DNA from: an uncultured Nonlabens sp. | GTDB lineage: Bacteria > Bacteroidota > Bacteroidia > Flavobacteriales > Flavobacteriaceae | DNA: 64,000 bases | NCBI GenBank assembly: GCA_947491755.1 | Contig: CANLKV010000001.1 | Span: 62,001 to 126,000 of the forward strand | Direction: 5' to 3' | Shown: positions 36,664 to 45,380 of the stretch, piece by piece | Position numbering within the stretch: position 1 is the first letter of the stretch | How the letters are laid out: every line of letters begins with the position of its first letter | The notes under the pieces: model-generated | What the model was told of the DNA's origin: nothing | What the model saw: only the letters and a program-made list of their open reading frames with translations | The model's database searches: none | Translations under genes and position numbers: made by a program

Positions 36664-39039
36664 ATGGAGAACACAATGATTTATTTGCCGCTTATACTAG
36701 CAGCACTAGGATTTGCTTATATGCTTATAAAAAAATCCTGGGTAATGAAACAGGATGCCGGCGATGGCAAGATGAAGGAGATATCAGACCACATTTATGA
36801 AGGCGCTCTCGCCTTTTTAAAAGCAGAATATAAATTGCTTGCCGTATTTGTGGTTATTGTAGCGGTATTATTGGGTGTGGTTTCCCTAGTGGTACCTACC
36901 ACCCACTGGATGATACTGGTAGCTTTTATTTTTGGTGCTTTATTTTCTGCTTATGCTGGTAATATAGGGATGAAAATCGCTACTAAGACTAATGTGCGCA
37001 CTACGCAAGCAGCACGTACAAGTTTGCCTAAGGCACTCAAAATCTCCTTTGGAGGCGGTACCGTTATGGGGCTGGGTGTAGCTGTACTAGCCGTACTAGG
37101 TCTAACGGCATTTTTTATATTGTTCTTTCACTTATTTATGAATGGAACCTGGGCCGCTGCAGAGTTTGATGGTGTGATGAAAACACCCGGAGACTTGATG
37201 ACTATCGTACTAGAAACCCTAGCTGGATTCTCCCTAGGTGCCGAAAGTATTGCCCTTTTTGCCCGAGTGGGTGGTGGTATTTATACAAAAGCTGCCGATG
37301 TAGGTGCAGATCTCGTAGGAAAAGTAGAAGCCGGTATACCAGAAGATGACCCGCGCAACCCTGCCACCATTGCAGACAATGTAGGTGATAATGTGGGCGA
37401 TGTTGCTGGTATGGGCGCCGATCTCTTTGGCTCTTATGTGGCTACAGTACTAGCAGCGATGGTGTTGGGTAATTACGTGATTCGTGATATGGGTGGAGAT
37501 ATTATAAGTGAAGGTTTCGGCGGTATAGGTCCTATATTATTACCCATGTCTATCGCTGGTGTAGGTATTATTATTTCGGTCATCGGTACTTTATTAGTGA
37601 AAATATCAAGTAATGATGCCAAGGAAGCTCAGGTAATGGGTGCTTTAAATGTAGGGAACTGGACTTCCATTATTTTGGTTGCGATCTCTTGTTTTGGTTT
37701 GTGCTATTATCTATTGCCAGAAACAATGAATATGGAATTCTATGGTGTAGGACTAAAAGAAGTGAGCTATCTCGATGTATTTTTTGCAACTCTAGTAGGA
37801 CTGGTAGTAGGTGCGGTCATATCATCAGTGACTGAATATTATACCGGCCTAGGTAAAAAGCCTATTCTTAAAATTGTACAGCAATCCTCTACTGGTGCAG
37901 GTACTAATATAATTGCAGGATTAGCAACAGGGATGATTTCAACCTTCCCATCTGTTTTGCTTTTTGCTGGTGCTATATGGGCCTCTTACGCTTTTGCTGG
38001 CTTTTATGGTGTGGCGCTAGCCGCTAGCGCCATGATGGCAACTACGGCAATGCAACTGGCCATTGATGCCTTTGGCCCCATATCAGACAATGCCGGTGGT
38101 ATTGCAGAGATGAGCGAGCAGGAACCTATCGTGCGCGAGCGCACCGATATTCTAGACTCTGTAGGGAACACAACAGCAGCAACTGGTAAAGGATTTGCTA
38201 TAGCCTCTGCCGCCTTGACATCGCTAGCTCTTTTTGCGGCTTATGTAACATTTACTGGAATTGATGGAATCAATATTTTCAAAGCCCCTGTACTCGCCAT
38301 GCTATTTGTAGGCGGTATGGTACCGGTCGTTTTTAGTGCACTAGCAATGAACGCCGTGGGTAAAGCTGCCATGCAAATGGTAGAAGAAGTGAGAAGGCAA
38401 TTCCGTGAGATTCCTGGAATAATGGAAGGAACTGGAAAACCGCAGTACGATAAGTGTGTAGACATTTCTACCAAAGCTTCATTGCGTGAGATGATGCTGC
38501 CAGGCATTATGACAATAGGTTTTCCGCTGGTGATTGCTTTTGTACCTATGATCTTTGGTATGGATCCTATTGCAATTGCAGAGATGCTGGGCGGCTATAT
38601 GGCTGGGGTAACTGTAAGTGGTGTATTATGGGCCATATTTCAAAATAATGCTGGTGGCGCCTGGGACAATGCAAAAAAATCTTTTGAGGCAGGTGTGGAA
38701 ATCAATGGCGAGATGACTTATAAAGGATCTGACGCTCACAAAGCGGCCGTAACTGGTGATACCGTAGGTGACCCCTTCAAGGATACCTCTGGACCCTCAA
38801 TGAACATCCTGATCAAACTGACTTGTTTGATAGGCCTTGTAATTGCCCCTATTCTAGGAAGCCATAGTGAAGAAACACCAGAAACAGCCATCCCTGTTAC
38901 TATAGAAATAACCCCTAAAAAAAGTGTTGAGAATTCCAATGGTAATTTGATGATTGCTGCTTGTGATGACGACCTTAATTATGTTAATCAAAAAGGCACC
39001 GCAGCACTACAGAAATATCAAGAACAGAGAAAGAAATAA
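36664..39039 (+). CDS. hppA: Membrane-bound pyrophosphatase (ion-pumping, K+-dependent type)
   Basis: A 791-aa protein with about 16 membrane segments. The pyrophosphate site is seen in [20 protein letters not shown] and [20 protein letters not shown], and later [16 protein letters not shown]. In [12 protein letters not shown] an alanine stands where K+-independent enzymes have lysine, so it should be the K+-dependent type, in which Na+ pumping is common. It couples PPi hydrolysis to Na+ or H+ export. A C-terminal tail of about 55 residues extends beyond the last helix. A strong terminator follows. Confidence 0.95.
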   Translation: MENTMIYLPLILAALGFAYMLIKKSWVMKQDAGDGKMKEISDHIYEGALAFLKAEYKLLAVFVVIVAVLLGVVSLVVPTTHWMILVAFIFGALFSAYAGNIGMKIATKTNVRTTQAARTSLPKALKISFGGGTVMGLGVAVLAVLGLTAFFILFFHLFMNGTWAAAEFDGVMKTPGDLMTIVLETLAGFSLGAESIALFARVGGGIYTKAADVGADLVGKVEAGIPEDDPRNPATIADNVGDNVGDVAGMGADLFGSYVATVLAAMVLGNYVIRDMGGDIISEGFGGIGPILLPMSIAGVGIIISVIGTLLVKISSNDAKEAQVMGALNVGNWTSIILVAISCFGLCYYLLPETMNMEFYGVGLKEVSYLDVFFATLVGLVVGAVISSVTEYYTGLGKKPILKIVQQSSTGAGTNIIAGLATGMISTFPSVLLFAGAIWASYAFAGFYGVALAASAMMATTAMQLAIDAFGPISDNAGGIAEMSEQEPIVRERTDILDSVGNTTAATGKGFAIASAALTSLALFAAYVTFTGIDGINIFKAPVLAMLFVGGMVPVVFSALAMNAVGKAAMQMVEEVRRQFREIPGIMEGTGKPQYDKCVDISTKASLREMMLPGIMTIGFPLVIAFVPMIFGMDPIAIAEMLGGYMAGVTVSGVLWAIFQNNAGGAWDNAKKSFEAGVEINGEMTYKGSDAHKAAVTGDTVGDPFKDTSGPSMNILIKLTCLIGLVIAPILGSHSEETPETAIPVTIEITPKKSVENSNGNLMIAACDDDLNYVNQKGTAALQKYQEQRKK

Positions 39040-39072
39040 AATAAAGCTATAATTTATAATTATGAATAATAG

Positions 39073-39111
39073 GAAAAGCTATTCCAGTTGATGGAGTGGC
39101 TTTTCTGTTTT
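39073..39111 (+). terminator. Terminator of hppA
   Basis: A 14-bp stem (39073-39086 with 39092-39105, including three G-T pairs) with loop GTTGA, then TGTTTT. Confidence 0.75.
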
Positions 39112-39146
39112 AATATACTTATCCAGATCGATAGTTTTAAGTCGTT

Positions 39147-39154
39147 TACATTTG
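39147..39154 (+). promoter_or_regulatory. Candidate -7 box of the ubiquitin gene
   Basis: TACATTTG is a perfect TAnnTTTG box. Transcription would start near 39160, so the ATG at 39156 is unlikely to be in the mRNA and the ATG at 39177 is favoured. No TTG lies at the usual -33 position. Confidence 0.5.
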
Positions 39155-39176
39155 TATGAATTCAAACTTTCTAAAA

Positions 39177-39707
39177 ATGAAAAAACTTTTACACGCACAG
39201 ACCTTAGTAATATTTTTAGTTTGTGGCTTTGCCTTAGGCTTGCAACTAAAAATTGAATTGCCTGACGGTCGCATATTTACCATTGATGTAGAGCCTAGTG
39301 ACACAATAGAAAATACCAAACAAAAAATACAAGATAAAGAGGGGTTGCCACCAGACCAGCAAATCCTGAGATTTCAAGGTGTTTTACTAGAAGATGATCG
39401 AACTTTAGAAAGTTATAATATCACCGATCAATCCACCTTACAACTTAGCTTTACCACAGCTGGGTTTGCCAATGAGGATTTTGAACCATCTCCTTACCTC
39501 TACCCTAATCCATCACTTAATTTTATTTCAATCAAAGACTTGACTGAACCTGCTTTACTATCAATCCTAGATTTGCATGGTAGAGAGGTTTTAAATAAGC
39601 GATTGACAAAAGATGATATCCTTGATCACAATCTTAAGGCAGGTCTTTATCTAGTAAGAATAAAAACTACTTCCTCTAACTTCATTACCAGGTTGGTCGT
39701 TGATTAA
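39177..39707 (+). CDS. Secreted ubiquitin homologue with T9SS C-terminal sorting domain
   Basis: A 176-aa protein in three parts. Residues 1-21 are a signal peptide ([20 protein letters not shown]). Residues 22-97 align without gaps to all 76 residues of ubiquitin, with about 42 identical, including [28 protein letters not shown] and YNI. The remainder, starting YLYPNP and containing GLYLVRI, is a type A T9SS sorting domain. Lysines 27, 29 and 33 of ubiquitin are kept; 6, 11, 48 and 63 are lost. Leu8, Ile44 and Val70 become Pro, Arg and Ser, and the RGG tail is absent. No E1, E2 or E3 gene is nearby. Bacteroides fragilis has an exported ubiquitin; the sorting domain here is a different arrangement. 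Confidence 0.9.
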   Translation: MKKLLHAQTLVIFLVCGFALGLQLKIELPDGRIFTIDVEPSDTIENTKQKIQDKEGLPPDQQILRFQGVLLEDDRTLESYNITDQSTLQLSFTTAGFANEDFEPSPYLYPNPSLNFISIKDLTEPALLSILDLHGREVLNKRLTKDDILDHNLKAGLYLVRIKTTSSNFITRLVVD

Positions 39708-39733
39708 TTTGAAAAAAACATTAAAGTAACTGT

Positions 39734-40786
39734 ATGTCTTTATTTGAGCGTGACCCGTGGATCATTGAGGTTTTTCGTACTTATAGTGGTGAGAGCCATC
39801 TTTATATCCGTGGTCGTGCGCTAGAAGATCAACCTTTAAAACTCTATGAGCAGCAATCGTTTTACCAGACTTTGAGAAACACCTGGCGCGCTTTTAAAAC
39901 AGATGAGATAAGAAACATACCAGTGACCCTAATTTTATCTAACGGCCAGCAATTTCATACTATAGCAAACCACGAAGGCTATTTTTTATTTGATATAAAA
40001 GTTGATATAGACCTGAACCAACTAGCAAATAGAGAAGGTTTTTTACCCGTGGACCTATCTTTTAATGCAATCCATGAACACTCGCGTCCCAACGGAAAAC
40101 AACGTATTGCAAAGGCAACGACACAAAAAAGAATACCTATCAATACATTTAAAGGAGAAACTTTAATACCTCTAGCAAGCGCTTCCTATGGTGTCATTAG
40201 TGATATTGATGATACTATTATGAAAACAGGAGTTACGAGCTTTTTAAAATTGCGCGTAGCATTCAATACCTTTTTTAAGAATTATGACCAGCGTGTGCCT
40301 TTTAAAGATGCAGCCAGATTCTATCAATTATTACATCGTGGCGCTAGTGGTAATGATCAAAATCCTATGTTTTATTTGAGTAATAGCCCGTGGAATTTGT
40401 ACCGCTATCTAGAGAAGTTTGTAGACTTTCATGGATTTCCTAAAGGCCCCATTCTTTTGCGCAACTTGCACTCCCCATGGGACAAAACCCCTAAAAAGAA
40501 GCGCCCCCATAAAGAACATGAACTGATCAATATATTAAAACATTACCCAGACTTTACCTTTATTTTAATAGGTGATGCCGGCGAGCACGATACTAAGTAT
40601 TACACAAATGCCGCCACAGAATATCCCGGACGCATCAAGGCCATTTATATAAGAGCCGTCAACAGCTCAAAAAAAATGAACGCCATTAAAGAAATGGCAG
40701 ATGCCTTTAAAATTTGTCCTGTATTATTAGTAAAAGAGTCTAGTGAAGCAATCCAGCATGCACGTGGGATGGGCTGGATTGTTTGA
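39734..40786 (+). CDS. App1-like phosphatidate phosphatase domain protein (DUF2183)
   Basis: A 350-aa protein. The N-terminal third is beta-rich (HLYIRGRALED, then VTLILSNGQQF). The rest is the HAD-type DUF2183 domain: VISDIDDTIMKTGV (DxDxT catalytic motif), FYLSNSPWNLYRYLEKF, GPILLRN and LIGDAGEHDTKYY. In yeast App1 is a phosphatidate phosphatase at actin patches; bacterial members are largely unstudied. It starts 26 bp after the ubiquitin gene and may share its transcript. A copy of its last 83 bp recurs at 42027-42109. Confidence 0.88.
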   Translation: MSLFERDPWIIEVFRTYSGESHLYIRGRALEDQPLKLYEQQSFYQTLRNTWRAFKTDEIRNIPVTLILSNGQQFHTIANHEGYFLFDIKVDIDLNQLANREGFLPVDLSFNAIHEHSRPNGKQRIAKATTQKRIPINTFKGETLIPLASASYGVISDIDDTIMKTGVTSFLKLRVAFNTFFKNYDQRVPFKDAARFYQLLHRGASGNDQNPMFYLSNSPWNLYRYLEKFVDFHGFPKGPILLRNLHSPWDKTPKKKRPHKEHELINILKHYPDFTFILIGDAGEHDTKYYTNAATEYPGRIKAIYIRAVNSSKKMNAIKEMADAFKICPVLLVKESSEAIQHARGMGWIV

Positions 40787-40911
40787 TGTCAATAAGTGGT
40801 TAGAAGCTTTAAAAAAAGATGAAAATTGATGATTTTAGGAATAATTAGTACCGAGCAAAGACCGTGTTCAGCTGGTCGCGGATGGTTTCCCGGGTGGTAA
40901 TTAAAAACTTA

Positions 40912-40936
40912 CAAGGGAACTTAAATTTCCCTTTTT
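40912..40936 (+). terminator. Terminator after the App1-like gene
   Basis: AAGGGAA and TTCCCTT pair, with a run of T. It stands directly before the accessory gene at 40946, so it should close the ubiquitin/App1 transcript. Confidence 0.55.
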
Positions 40937-40945
40937 ACATGTTTT

Positions 40946-42013
40946 ATGATACAAGTGAGAATTTTTCAGATTGTTCTATTTTCTCTAATTAGCTTCTATA
41001 GCTTAGCTCAAGCGAATTGCATTTTGCGTGTAGTGGATTTGAATGGTAATCCGATCAATGACGTTTCTATATATGCAAAAAATAAATTCATGACGTCAAC
41101 AGATATTAATGGAAAGTTTAATAATGATTGCACAAATAATTATCAAGTTATTCTCACAAAAGCAGGGTATATAGAAAAGCAAGTAGATGTAAGGAACCTT
41201 GATGAAATAATATTATCCGAAATAGGTGTGAATGAACTTGATGCTATCGAAATAATTAATTTGAATGCGCTGCACGAATTAAAGGTTTTAATAGATTCTA
41301 CATCCTCCTATCTTTTATATCCTCGTGCTCAAAGTAGATCTATTGAAAACTCTTTAATAAGTAAAAATGACACGTTACACTATCTAAAAAACAACTTTTT
41401 CTTTAAAGAAAAAGAGGGCCTATTCATAGAAAATAATAAGAACGTGAGGTCCAATTTTCAATCATTTAATGTCGAAAATAGTTATTTAAACGTTTACGAA
41501 TTAGATGATGATAAGTTTGCTCTTCCGATAGAGTACGCAGCGAGACAAATTTCCATTAGAAATGTAAAACCATTGATAGCTCTCAAAGAAAACGTGGAAG
41601 ACTATTTATTTTATTTTTCTAAGAATCGAGATACCGTTGCTATGACTTTTGAACCCAAAAATTCAAAGAATTTGCTATATGAAGGAGTAATCGTTTATGA
41701 TATTAACGATCATGGCATTTATGAAATGGAATTTAAAAGTCGTGGATCAGAAAAATTTAATACTTATATTTTTGAAGAAAAGAAAACAAAAAGAAGCTTC
41801 GAAAGTACAGGTGAATACCTTTTGTTTGCAAACAACAAAAAGGAAAATGGATCTTACCAGTTTCTAGGCTCCAGATATGAAATACTATTAAAGATGACAA
41901 AAGGGCCTTCAAAAGGACGAACAATAATTCATTCCTTTAAAAACAGTAGTATAGAAAACTTAAGTTCCGACAGCAGGTTAAAATTCAATTCTATCGATTA
42001 TACTTTTCAATAA
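40946..42013 (+). CDS. Exported protein with carboxypeptidase-like regulatory domain
   Basis: A 355-aa protein with a signal peptide (MIQVRIFQIVLFSLISFYSL, cut near AQA) and a regulatory-type domain at residues 23-92 (LRVVDLNGNPINDVSIYA, KAGYIEKQVDVRN). The remainder has a DUF5686-like pattern but is short and lacks a clear barrel. Its codon use is more AT-rich than that of its neighbours. It lies between two copies of the 3' end of the App1-like gene, so it was probably acquired. Function unknown. Confidence 0.65.
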   Translation: MIQVRIFQIVLFSLISFYSLAQANCILRVVDLNGNPINDVSIYAKNKFMTSTDINGKFNNDCTNNYQVILTKAGYIEKQVDVRNLDEIILSEIGVNELDAIEIINLNALHELKVLIDSTSSYLLYPRAQSRSIENSLISKNDTLHYLKNNFFFKEKEGLFIENNKNVRSNFQSFNVENSYLNVYELDDDKFALPIEYAARQISIRNVKPLIALKENVEDYLFYFSKNRDTVAMTFEPKNSKNLLYEGVIVYDINDHGIYEMEFKSRGSEKFNTYIFEEKKTKRSFESTGEYLLFANNKKENGSYQFLGSRYEILLKMTKGPSKGRTIIHSFKNSSIENLSSDSRLKFNSIDYTFQ

Positions 42014-42026
42014 ATACGGGAAGTAT

Positions 42027-42109
42027 CCTTTAAAATTTGTCCTGTATTATTAGTAAAAGAGTCTAGTGAGGCTATGGCGCATGCCAGGGAAAATGGCTGG
42101 ATTGTTTGA
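42027..42109 (+). pseudogene. Remnant of an App1-like (DUF2183) gene 3' end
   Basis: This 83-bp stretch aligns without gaps to 40704-40786, the last codons of the App1-like gene. The first 43 bp are identical; the last 40 have 12 differences. It still reads to a TGA in the same frame, ending ENGWIV versus GMGWIV. It has no start and is too short to be functional. It marks the edge of an insertion or an old tandem duplication. Confidence 0.8.
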
Positions 42110-42138
42110 TTTTAGAGCAAGTAGGTTTTTGAATATGA

Positions 42139-42639
42139 TTAGGATTTTGTGAATTCAATCACTGAAACTTCTAAATCATATTCCATTCGAATCTTGACCT
42201 TAACACCAGTGTCGTCTTCCCAAAATATATAAAATGGCTTTTCGTTGAAATTACAGTGTATGCCCTCGTATTTTTTTGAGGAAACATAACCAAACTCAGT
42301 CTTTTTCTTTTCAGTAGACTCGACAATGTTTCCTAACCGCATCATCTTAGGCATACCAAAACAGCCCTTTATCAATTCATATTCTCTTGCAGTAATGGGT
42401 TTGTCTGTCGCTATAGATACCTTATTTATAAGTTTTTTTTCGTCAATGTAAAACTCGATGGAATGACAATTATGCCCTAGAAAATAAAGCTTGTTTTTTT
42501 CATGATCCCCACTATAGCAACTTTCAAGATCAATAGGAAGGTTGTAATCCATCAAAATGACTTCGTTTGCTATCTCATTGATATGCTTACCTAAAAACTG
42601 TCGGATTTGGGCAATAGAAAAATTAACTTCTTTGATCAT
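42139..42639 (-). CDS. Hypothetical cytoplasmic protein
   Basis: A 166-aa protein starting MIKEVNFSIAQIRQFLGKHI. It contains strands and short helices, with GCFGMPKMMRLGNI in the middle and FYIFWEDDTGVKVKIRMEYD near the end. It has no signal peptide or recognised motif. It resembles the single accessory genes often seen beside variable insertions, and it lies next to the App1 remnant. Function unknown. Confidence 0.5.
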   Translation of the reverse strand: MIKEVNFSIAQIRQFLGKHINEIANEVILMDYNLPIDLESCYSGDHEKNKLYFLGHNCHSIEFYIDEKKLINKVSIATDKPITAREYELIKGCFGMPKMMRLGNIVESTEKKKTEFGYVSSKKYEGIHCNFNEKPFYIFWEDDTGVKVKIRMEYDLEVSVIEFTKS

Positions 42640-42715
42640 GATTTTGATGGCCTAAATCACATTTAGAAATTGAGCCGGGAATTATATTAAAGGAGCATTG
42701 ACCTTCATTGCAGGC

Positions 42716-43333
42716 CTAAGCAAAAAGTCCTGTCAATTGTGCATCAATCTTATTGAAAATCTCTCCTAGATCTTCGGGATTATTAACAAAGTCAATGTTG
42801 TCCACATCGATGATTAAAAGGTTGCCTTTATCATAGCCATGAATCCAGGCCTCATAACGTTCGTTCAAACGACTTAAATAGTCAATAGAAATGGTATTCT
42901 CATAATCGCGACCACGTTTGTGGATCTGGTTCACAAGATTAGGAATAGAGCTGCGCAAATAGATCAACAAGTCTGGCGCTGCCACCAGCTTTTCCATAAG
43001 ATTAAATAGCCTGCTGTAGTTATCAAAGTCTCGCTGGGAAAGCAATCCCATCGCATGCAGGTTGGGCGCAAAAATACTAGCGTCTTCATAAATGGTACGG
43101 TCTTGAATAATCTTCTTACCACTCTCCCGTATCTCCAACACCTGACTGAAACGACTATTTAAAAAATACACCTGTAAATTGAACGACCAGCGCTCCATGT
43201 CTTGATAAAAATCTTCCAAATAAGGATTTTCAAGAACATCCTCAAACTGCGGCGTCCATTTATAGTGTTTAGCGAGTAGTTGAGTAAGGGTGGTTTTTCC
43301 AGCGCCTATATTTCCTGCGACAGCAATATGCAT
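42716..43333 (-). CDS. Deoxynucleoside kinase
   Basis: A 205-aa dNK-type kinase. The P-loop is MHIAVAGNIGAGKTTLTQLL, the ERS-like motif is QDRTIYEDASIFA, and the lid is around KRGRDYENTIS. It phosphorylates deoxynucleosides for salvage; deoxyadenosine or deoxyguanosine are usual substrates for this group. It may be co-transcribed with the exported protein gene 24 bp upstream. Confidence 0.9.
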   Translation of the reverse strand: MHIAVAGNIGAGKTTLTQLLAKHYKWTPQFEDVLENPYLEDFYQDMERWSFNLQVYFLNSRFSQVLEIRESGKKIIQDRTIYEDASIFAPNLHAMGLLSQRDFDNYSRLFNLMEKLVAAPDLLIYLRSSIPNLVNQIHKRGRDYENTISIDYLSRLNERYEAWIHGYDKGNLLIIDVDNIDFVNNPEDLGEIFNKIDAQLTGLFA

Positions 43334-43357
43334 GTTTGTTTTGGTTGTAGGTTGTTG

Positions 43358-44158
43358 TTAGTCCGTAAGGACGATCAATTGGTTGCGGCGGTAAAGATAA
43401 AGTTTTCCGTTCTTTAGATAAAATGATTCTGGAGCGTCATTGTCACTCCACAACCAGGGGCTTTGCTTTTGTTCAAAACTATAATCTTGTTTAAAAACAT
43501 AGGTCAACCACTGTTTTTCTTGTCGTACGACCAGCTCTTCAAAATCATAGTCGGCCAGACCCGTTGTTTCTAGTGGTAGGTAATGCACCTGGCTGCCATA
43601 ATTATTGTAAGAAGCAATACCCTGTGGCAGCAGTAGGTGGCAAAAGTTATAATCTGTCATCATAGACAACACATCACTCTGCACAACTGGTGAGCTTACA
43701 ATAAGCCGGTCTGTTGTATAATCATATATCTCTACTCTACTGGCATCTGTATTAAAAAGCCACAAACGACGCTCGCCAGCAAGACCCACATGATCAAAAT
43801 AGCGGTAAGGCCGTAAAGTACTCAGGTCGATACGTAAACTTTCGTTTAAACGATTATCTAGAAAAACTACGGTTTGAGTATCCTTATAGAACAAAACAAT
43901 TTTTAGCGGGTTAATTAAATCTACGCTAGTCAGCTCCCCCAGTTGCACATCATAAAATTGCTGTGAAGGGATCGACGTTTCAAATGCCCTCTTATAGAAT
44001 ACATTATTGGTGCTGTAGTACAATTGCTCAAAATCGTCCACTCCATAAAAAATATCAGCGTTAAGAGGGACTCTTTTTATCAGTAATGGCGAGGGTGATT
44101 GCGCTTTCGCGAAAGCGGAAACCCCTACAAACACAATGCACAAAATAAGTTTTATCAT
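43358..44158 (-). CDS. Exported protein, propeller-like
   Basis: A 266-aa protein with a signal peptide (MIKLILCIVFVGVSAFAKAQ) whose end is encoded by a copy of the 16-bp palindrome (AFAKA). The mature part has short repeated strand pairs (LWLFNTDASRVEIYD, then KLYLYRRNQLIVL) that suggest a small beta-propeller. It has no enzymatic motif. It is divergent from the rplM operon. Function unknown. Confidence 0.7.
   Translation of the reverse strand: MIKLILCIVFVGVSAFAKAQSPSPLLIKRVPLNADIFYGVDDFEQLYYSTNNVFYKRAFETSIPSQQFYDVQLGELTSVDLINPLKIVLFYKDTQTVVFLDNRLNESLRIDLSTLRPYRYFDHVGLAGERRLWLFNTDASRVEIYDYTTDRLIVSSPVVQSDVLSMMTDYNFCHLLLPQGIASYNNYGSQVHYLPLETTGLADYDFEELVVRQEKQWLTYVFKQDYSFEQKQSPWLWSDNDAPESFYLKNGKLYLYRRNQLIVLTD
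44102..44117. repeat. 16-bp iterated palindrome, perfect copy
   Basis: CGCTTTCGCGAAAGCG encodes AFAKA at the signal-peptide end of the 43358-44158 protein. Confidence 0.85.
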
Positions 44159-44267
44159 ACCAGTATATTTGCGTTACTAGCTGTGTGAACAGGTAAAAAT
44201 ACGACTTCCGTTGTGAGGGATGCTTTATACATCTGTAAATAAACTGTGTAAAAGTTTTTACGAGGGC

Positions 44268-44297
44268 TTGTCAATCAAATTTTTAATCTTACATTTG
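44268..44297 (+). promoter_or_regulatory. Promoter of the rplM-rpsI operon
   Basis: TTG at 44268-44270 and TACATTTG at 44290-44297 are 19 bp apart, matching the Bacteroidota consensus. A leader of about 45 nt follows. A short hairpin CGATTT/AAAGTCG in the leader might take part in L13 autoregulation, but this is weak. Confidence 0.65.
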
Positions 44298-44348
44298 CAG
44301 CCCGATTTTAGTTAGTAAAGTCGTACAAGAAATTAAAACTATTTCATA

Positions 44349-44804
44349 GTGAATACTTTAAGTTACAAAACCGTATCAGCTAACAGCGCTACAGTAAACA
44401 AAGAATGGGTACTGATAGATGCTGCTGATCAACCGTTAGGACGCATGGCGTCTATCGCTGCCAAGTTCTTGAGAGGTAAGTATAAGACCAACTTTACACC
44501 GCACGTGGACTGTGGTGATAATGTGATCATTATAAATGCAGCTGGAGTACAATTGAGTGGGAATAAGTGGAATGAGAAAAGCTACATACGCCACACTGGG
44601 TACCCTGGTGGACAGCGCAGCCTTACGGCAAAGGAGCTTTATGACAAAGATCCTGCCCGTGTAGTAGAGAACGCTGTAAAAGGTATGTTGCCTAAAAATA
44701 AGTTAGGTGCTGCTATCTACCGCAATCTTAAAGTATATGCTGGAGCTGAGCATGAGCAAGGCGCACAACAACCTAGAACTATTAATCTTAACGAGGTCAA
44801 GTAA
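44349..44804 (+). CDS. rplM: 50S ribosomal protein L13
   Basis: A 151-aa uL13. The start codon is GTG. Family motifs are WVLIDAADQPLGRMAS, FTPHVDCGDNVIIIN and HTGYPGG, and AVKGMLPKNKLG. It is required for 50S assembly. It begins the rplM-rpsI operon, with rpsI starting 3 bp after its stop. Confidence 0.98.
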   Translation: MNTLSYKTVSANSATVNKEWVLIDAADQPLGRMASIAAKFLRGKYKTNFTPHVDCGDNVIIINAAGVQLSGNKWNEKSYIRHTGYPGGQRSLTAKELYDKDPARVVENAVKGMLPKNKLGAAIYRNLKVYAGAEHEQGAQQPRTINLNEVK

Positions 44805-44807
44805 CCT

Positions 44808-45194
44808 ATGGAGACAGTACACAAAATAGGTAGAAGAAAAACTGCCGTAGCTCGTATCTACTTAACGGAAGGTAAAGGAGAAATCACAATCAACAATAAA
44901 CCACTAGACCAGTACTTTACTACAGGCACATTGCAGTATAAAGTAAAGCAACCTTTTATGCTTACAGATAATGTAGACGCATATGATGTTAAGGTAAATG
45001 TTTTTGGTGGTGGGATTACTGGACAGGCAGAGTCCGTACGCCTCGCTATTTCCAGAGCCCTAGTAGCTCTAGACGAGGATAACAAATCATTGCTTAAGGC
45101 AGAAGGTCTTATGACTCGTGACCCTAGAATGGTCGAGCGTAAGAAATTTGGTCAGAAGAAAGCGAGAAAGAAATTCCAATTCTCAAAGCGTTAA
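44808..45194 (+). CDS. rpsI: 30S ribosomal protein S9
   Basis: A 128-aa uS9 with the N-terminal KIGRRKTAVARIYLTEGKG, GGGITGQAESVRLAI, and the basic C-terminal tail KKFGQKKARKKFQFSKR that reaches the tRNA sites. It follows rplM and ends before a GC-rich terminator. Confidence 0.98.
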   Translation: METVHKIGRRKTAVARIYLTEGKGEITINNKPLDQYFTTGTLQYKVKQPFMLTDNVDAYDVKVNVFGGGITGQAESVRLAISRALVALDEDNKSLLKAEGLMTRDPRMVERKKFGQKKARKKFQFSKR

Positions 45195-45208
45195 TACAAC
45201 ACATATTT

Positions 45209-45239
45209 TATCGTCCCGCCTGTGCGGGACGATATTTTT
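45209..45239 (+). terminator. Terminator after rpsI
   Basis: ATCGTCCCGC and GCGGGACGAT form a 10-bp stem with loop CTGT, followed by ATTTTTG. Confidence 0.9.
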
Positions 45240-45261
45240 GTTCTTTATTTATTATTTTAAT

Positions 45262-45380
45262 TTGCTGTCAACTCGATTGCCGTCGAGTGCTAGTTTAGCA
45301 TCTAAATGGGTCAGGCGATTCTCTATACAGGGGTGACCACTAATCCATTGCTATCCGACAGAACGTAAACTATTCAAAAA
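45262..45380 (+). promoter_or_regulatory. Candidate structured leader of rpsB
   Basis: The gap before rpsB holds a hairpin ACTCGA/TCGAGT (45271-45288) and a second pairing GGTCA/TGACC (45309-45313 with 45334-45338). Leaders of rpsB in many bacteria fold and bind S2. A weak TTG and TAGTTTAG promoter-like pair is at 45262-45298. Confidence 0.4.

Noticed and set aside
40704..42109. The 83-bp direct repeats as att sites of an integrated element
   Set aside because: There is no integrase or tRNA nearby, the interval holds one gene, and half of the repeat is diverged like an old paralogue.
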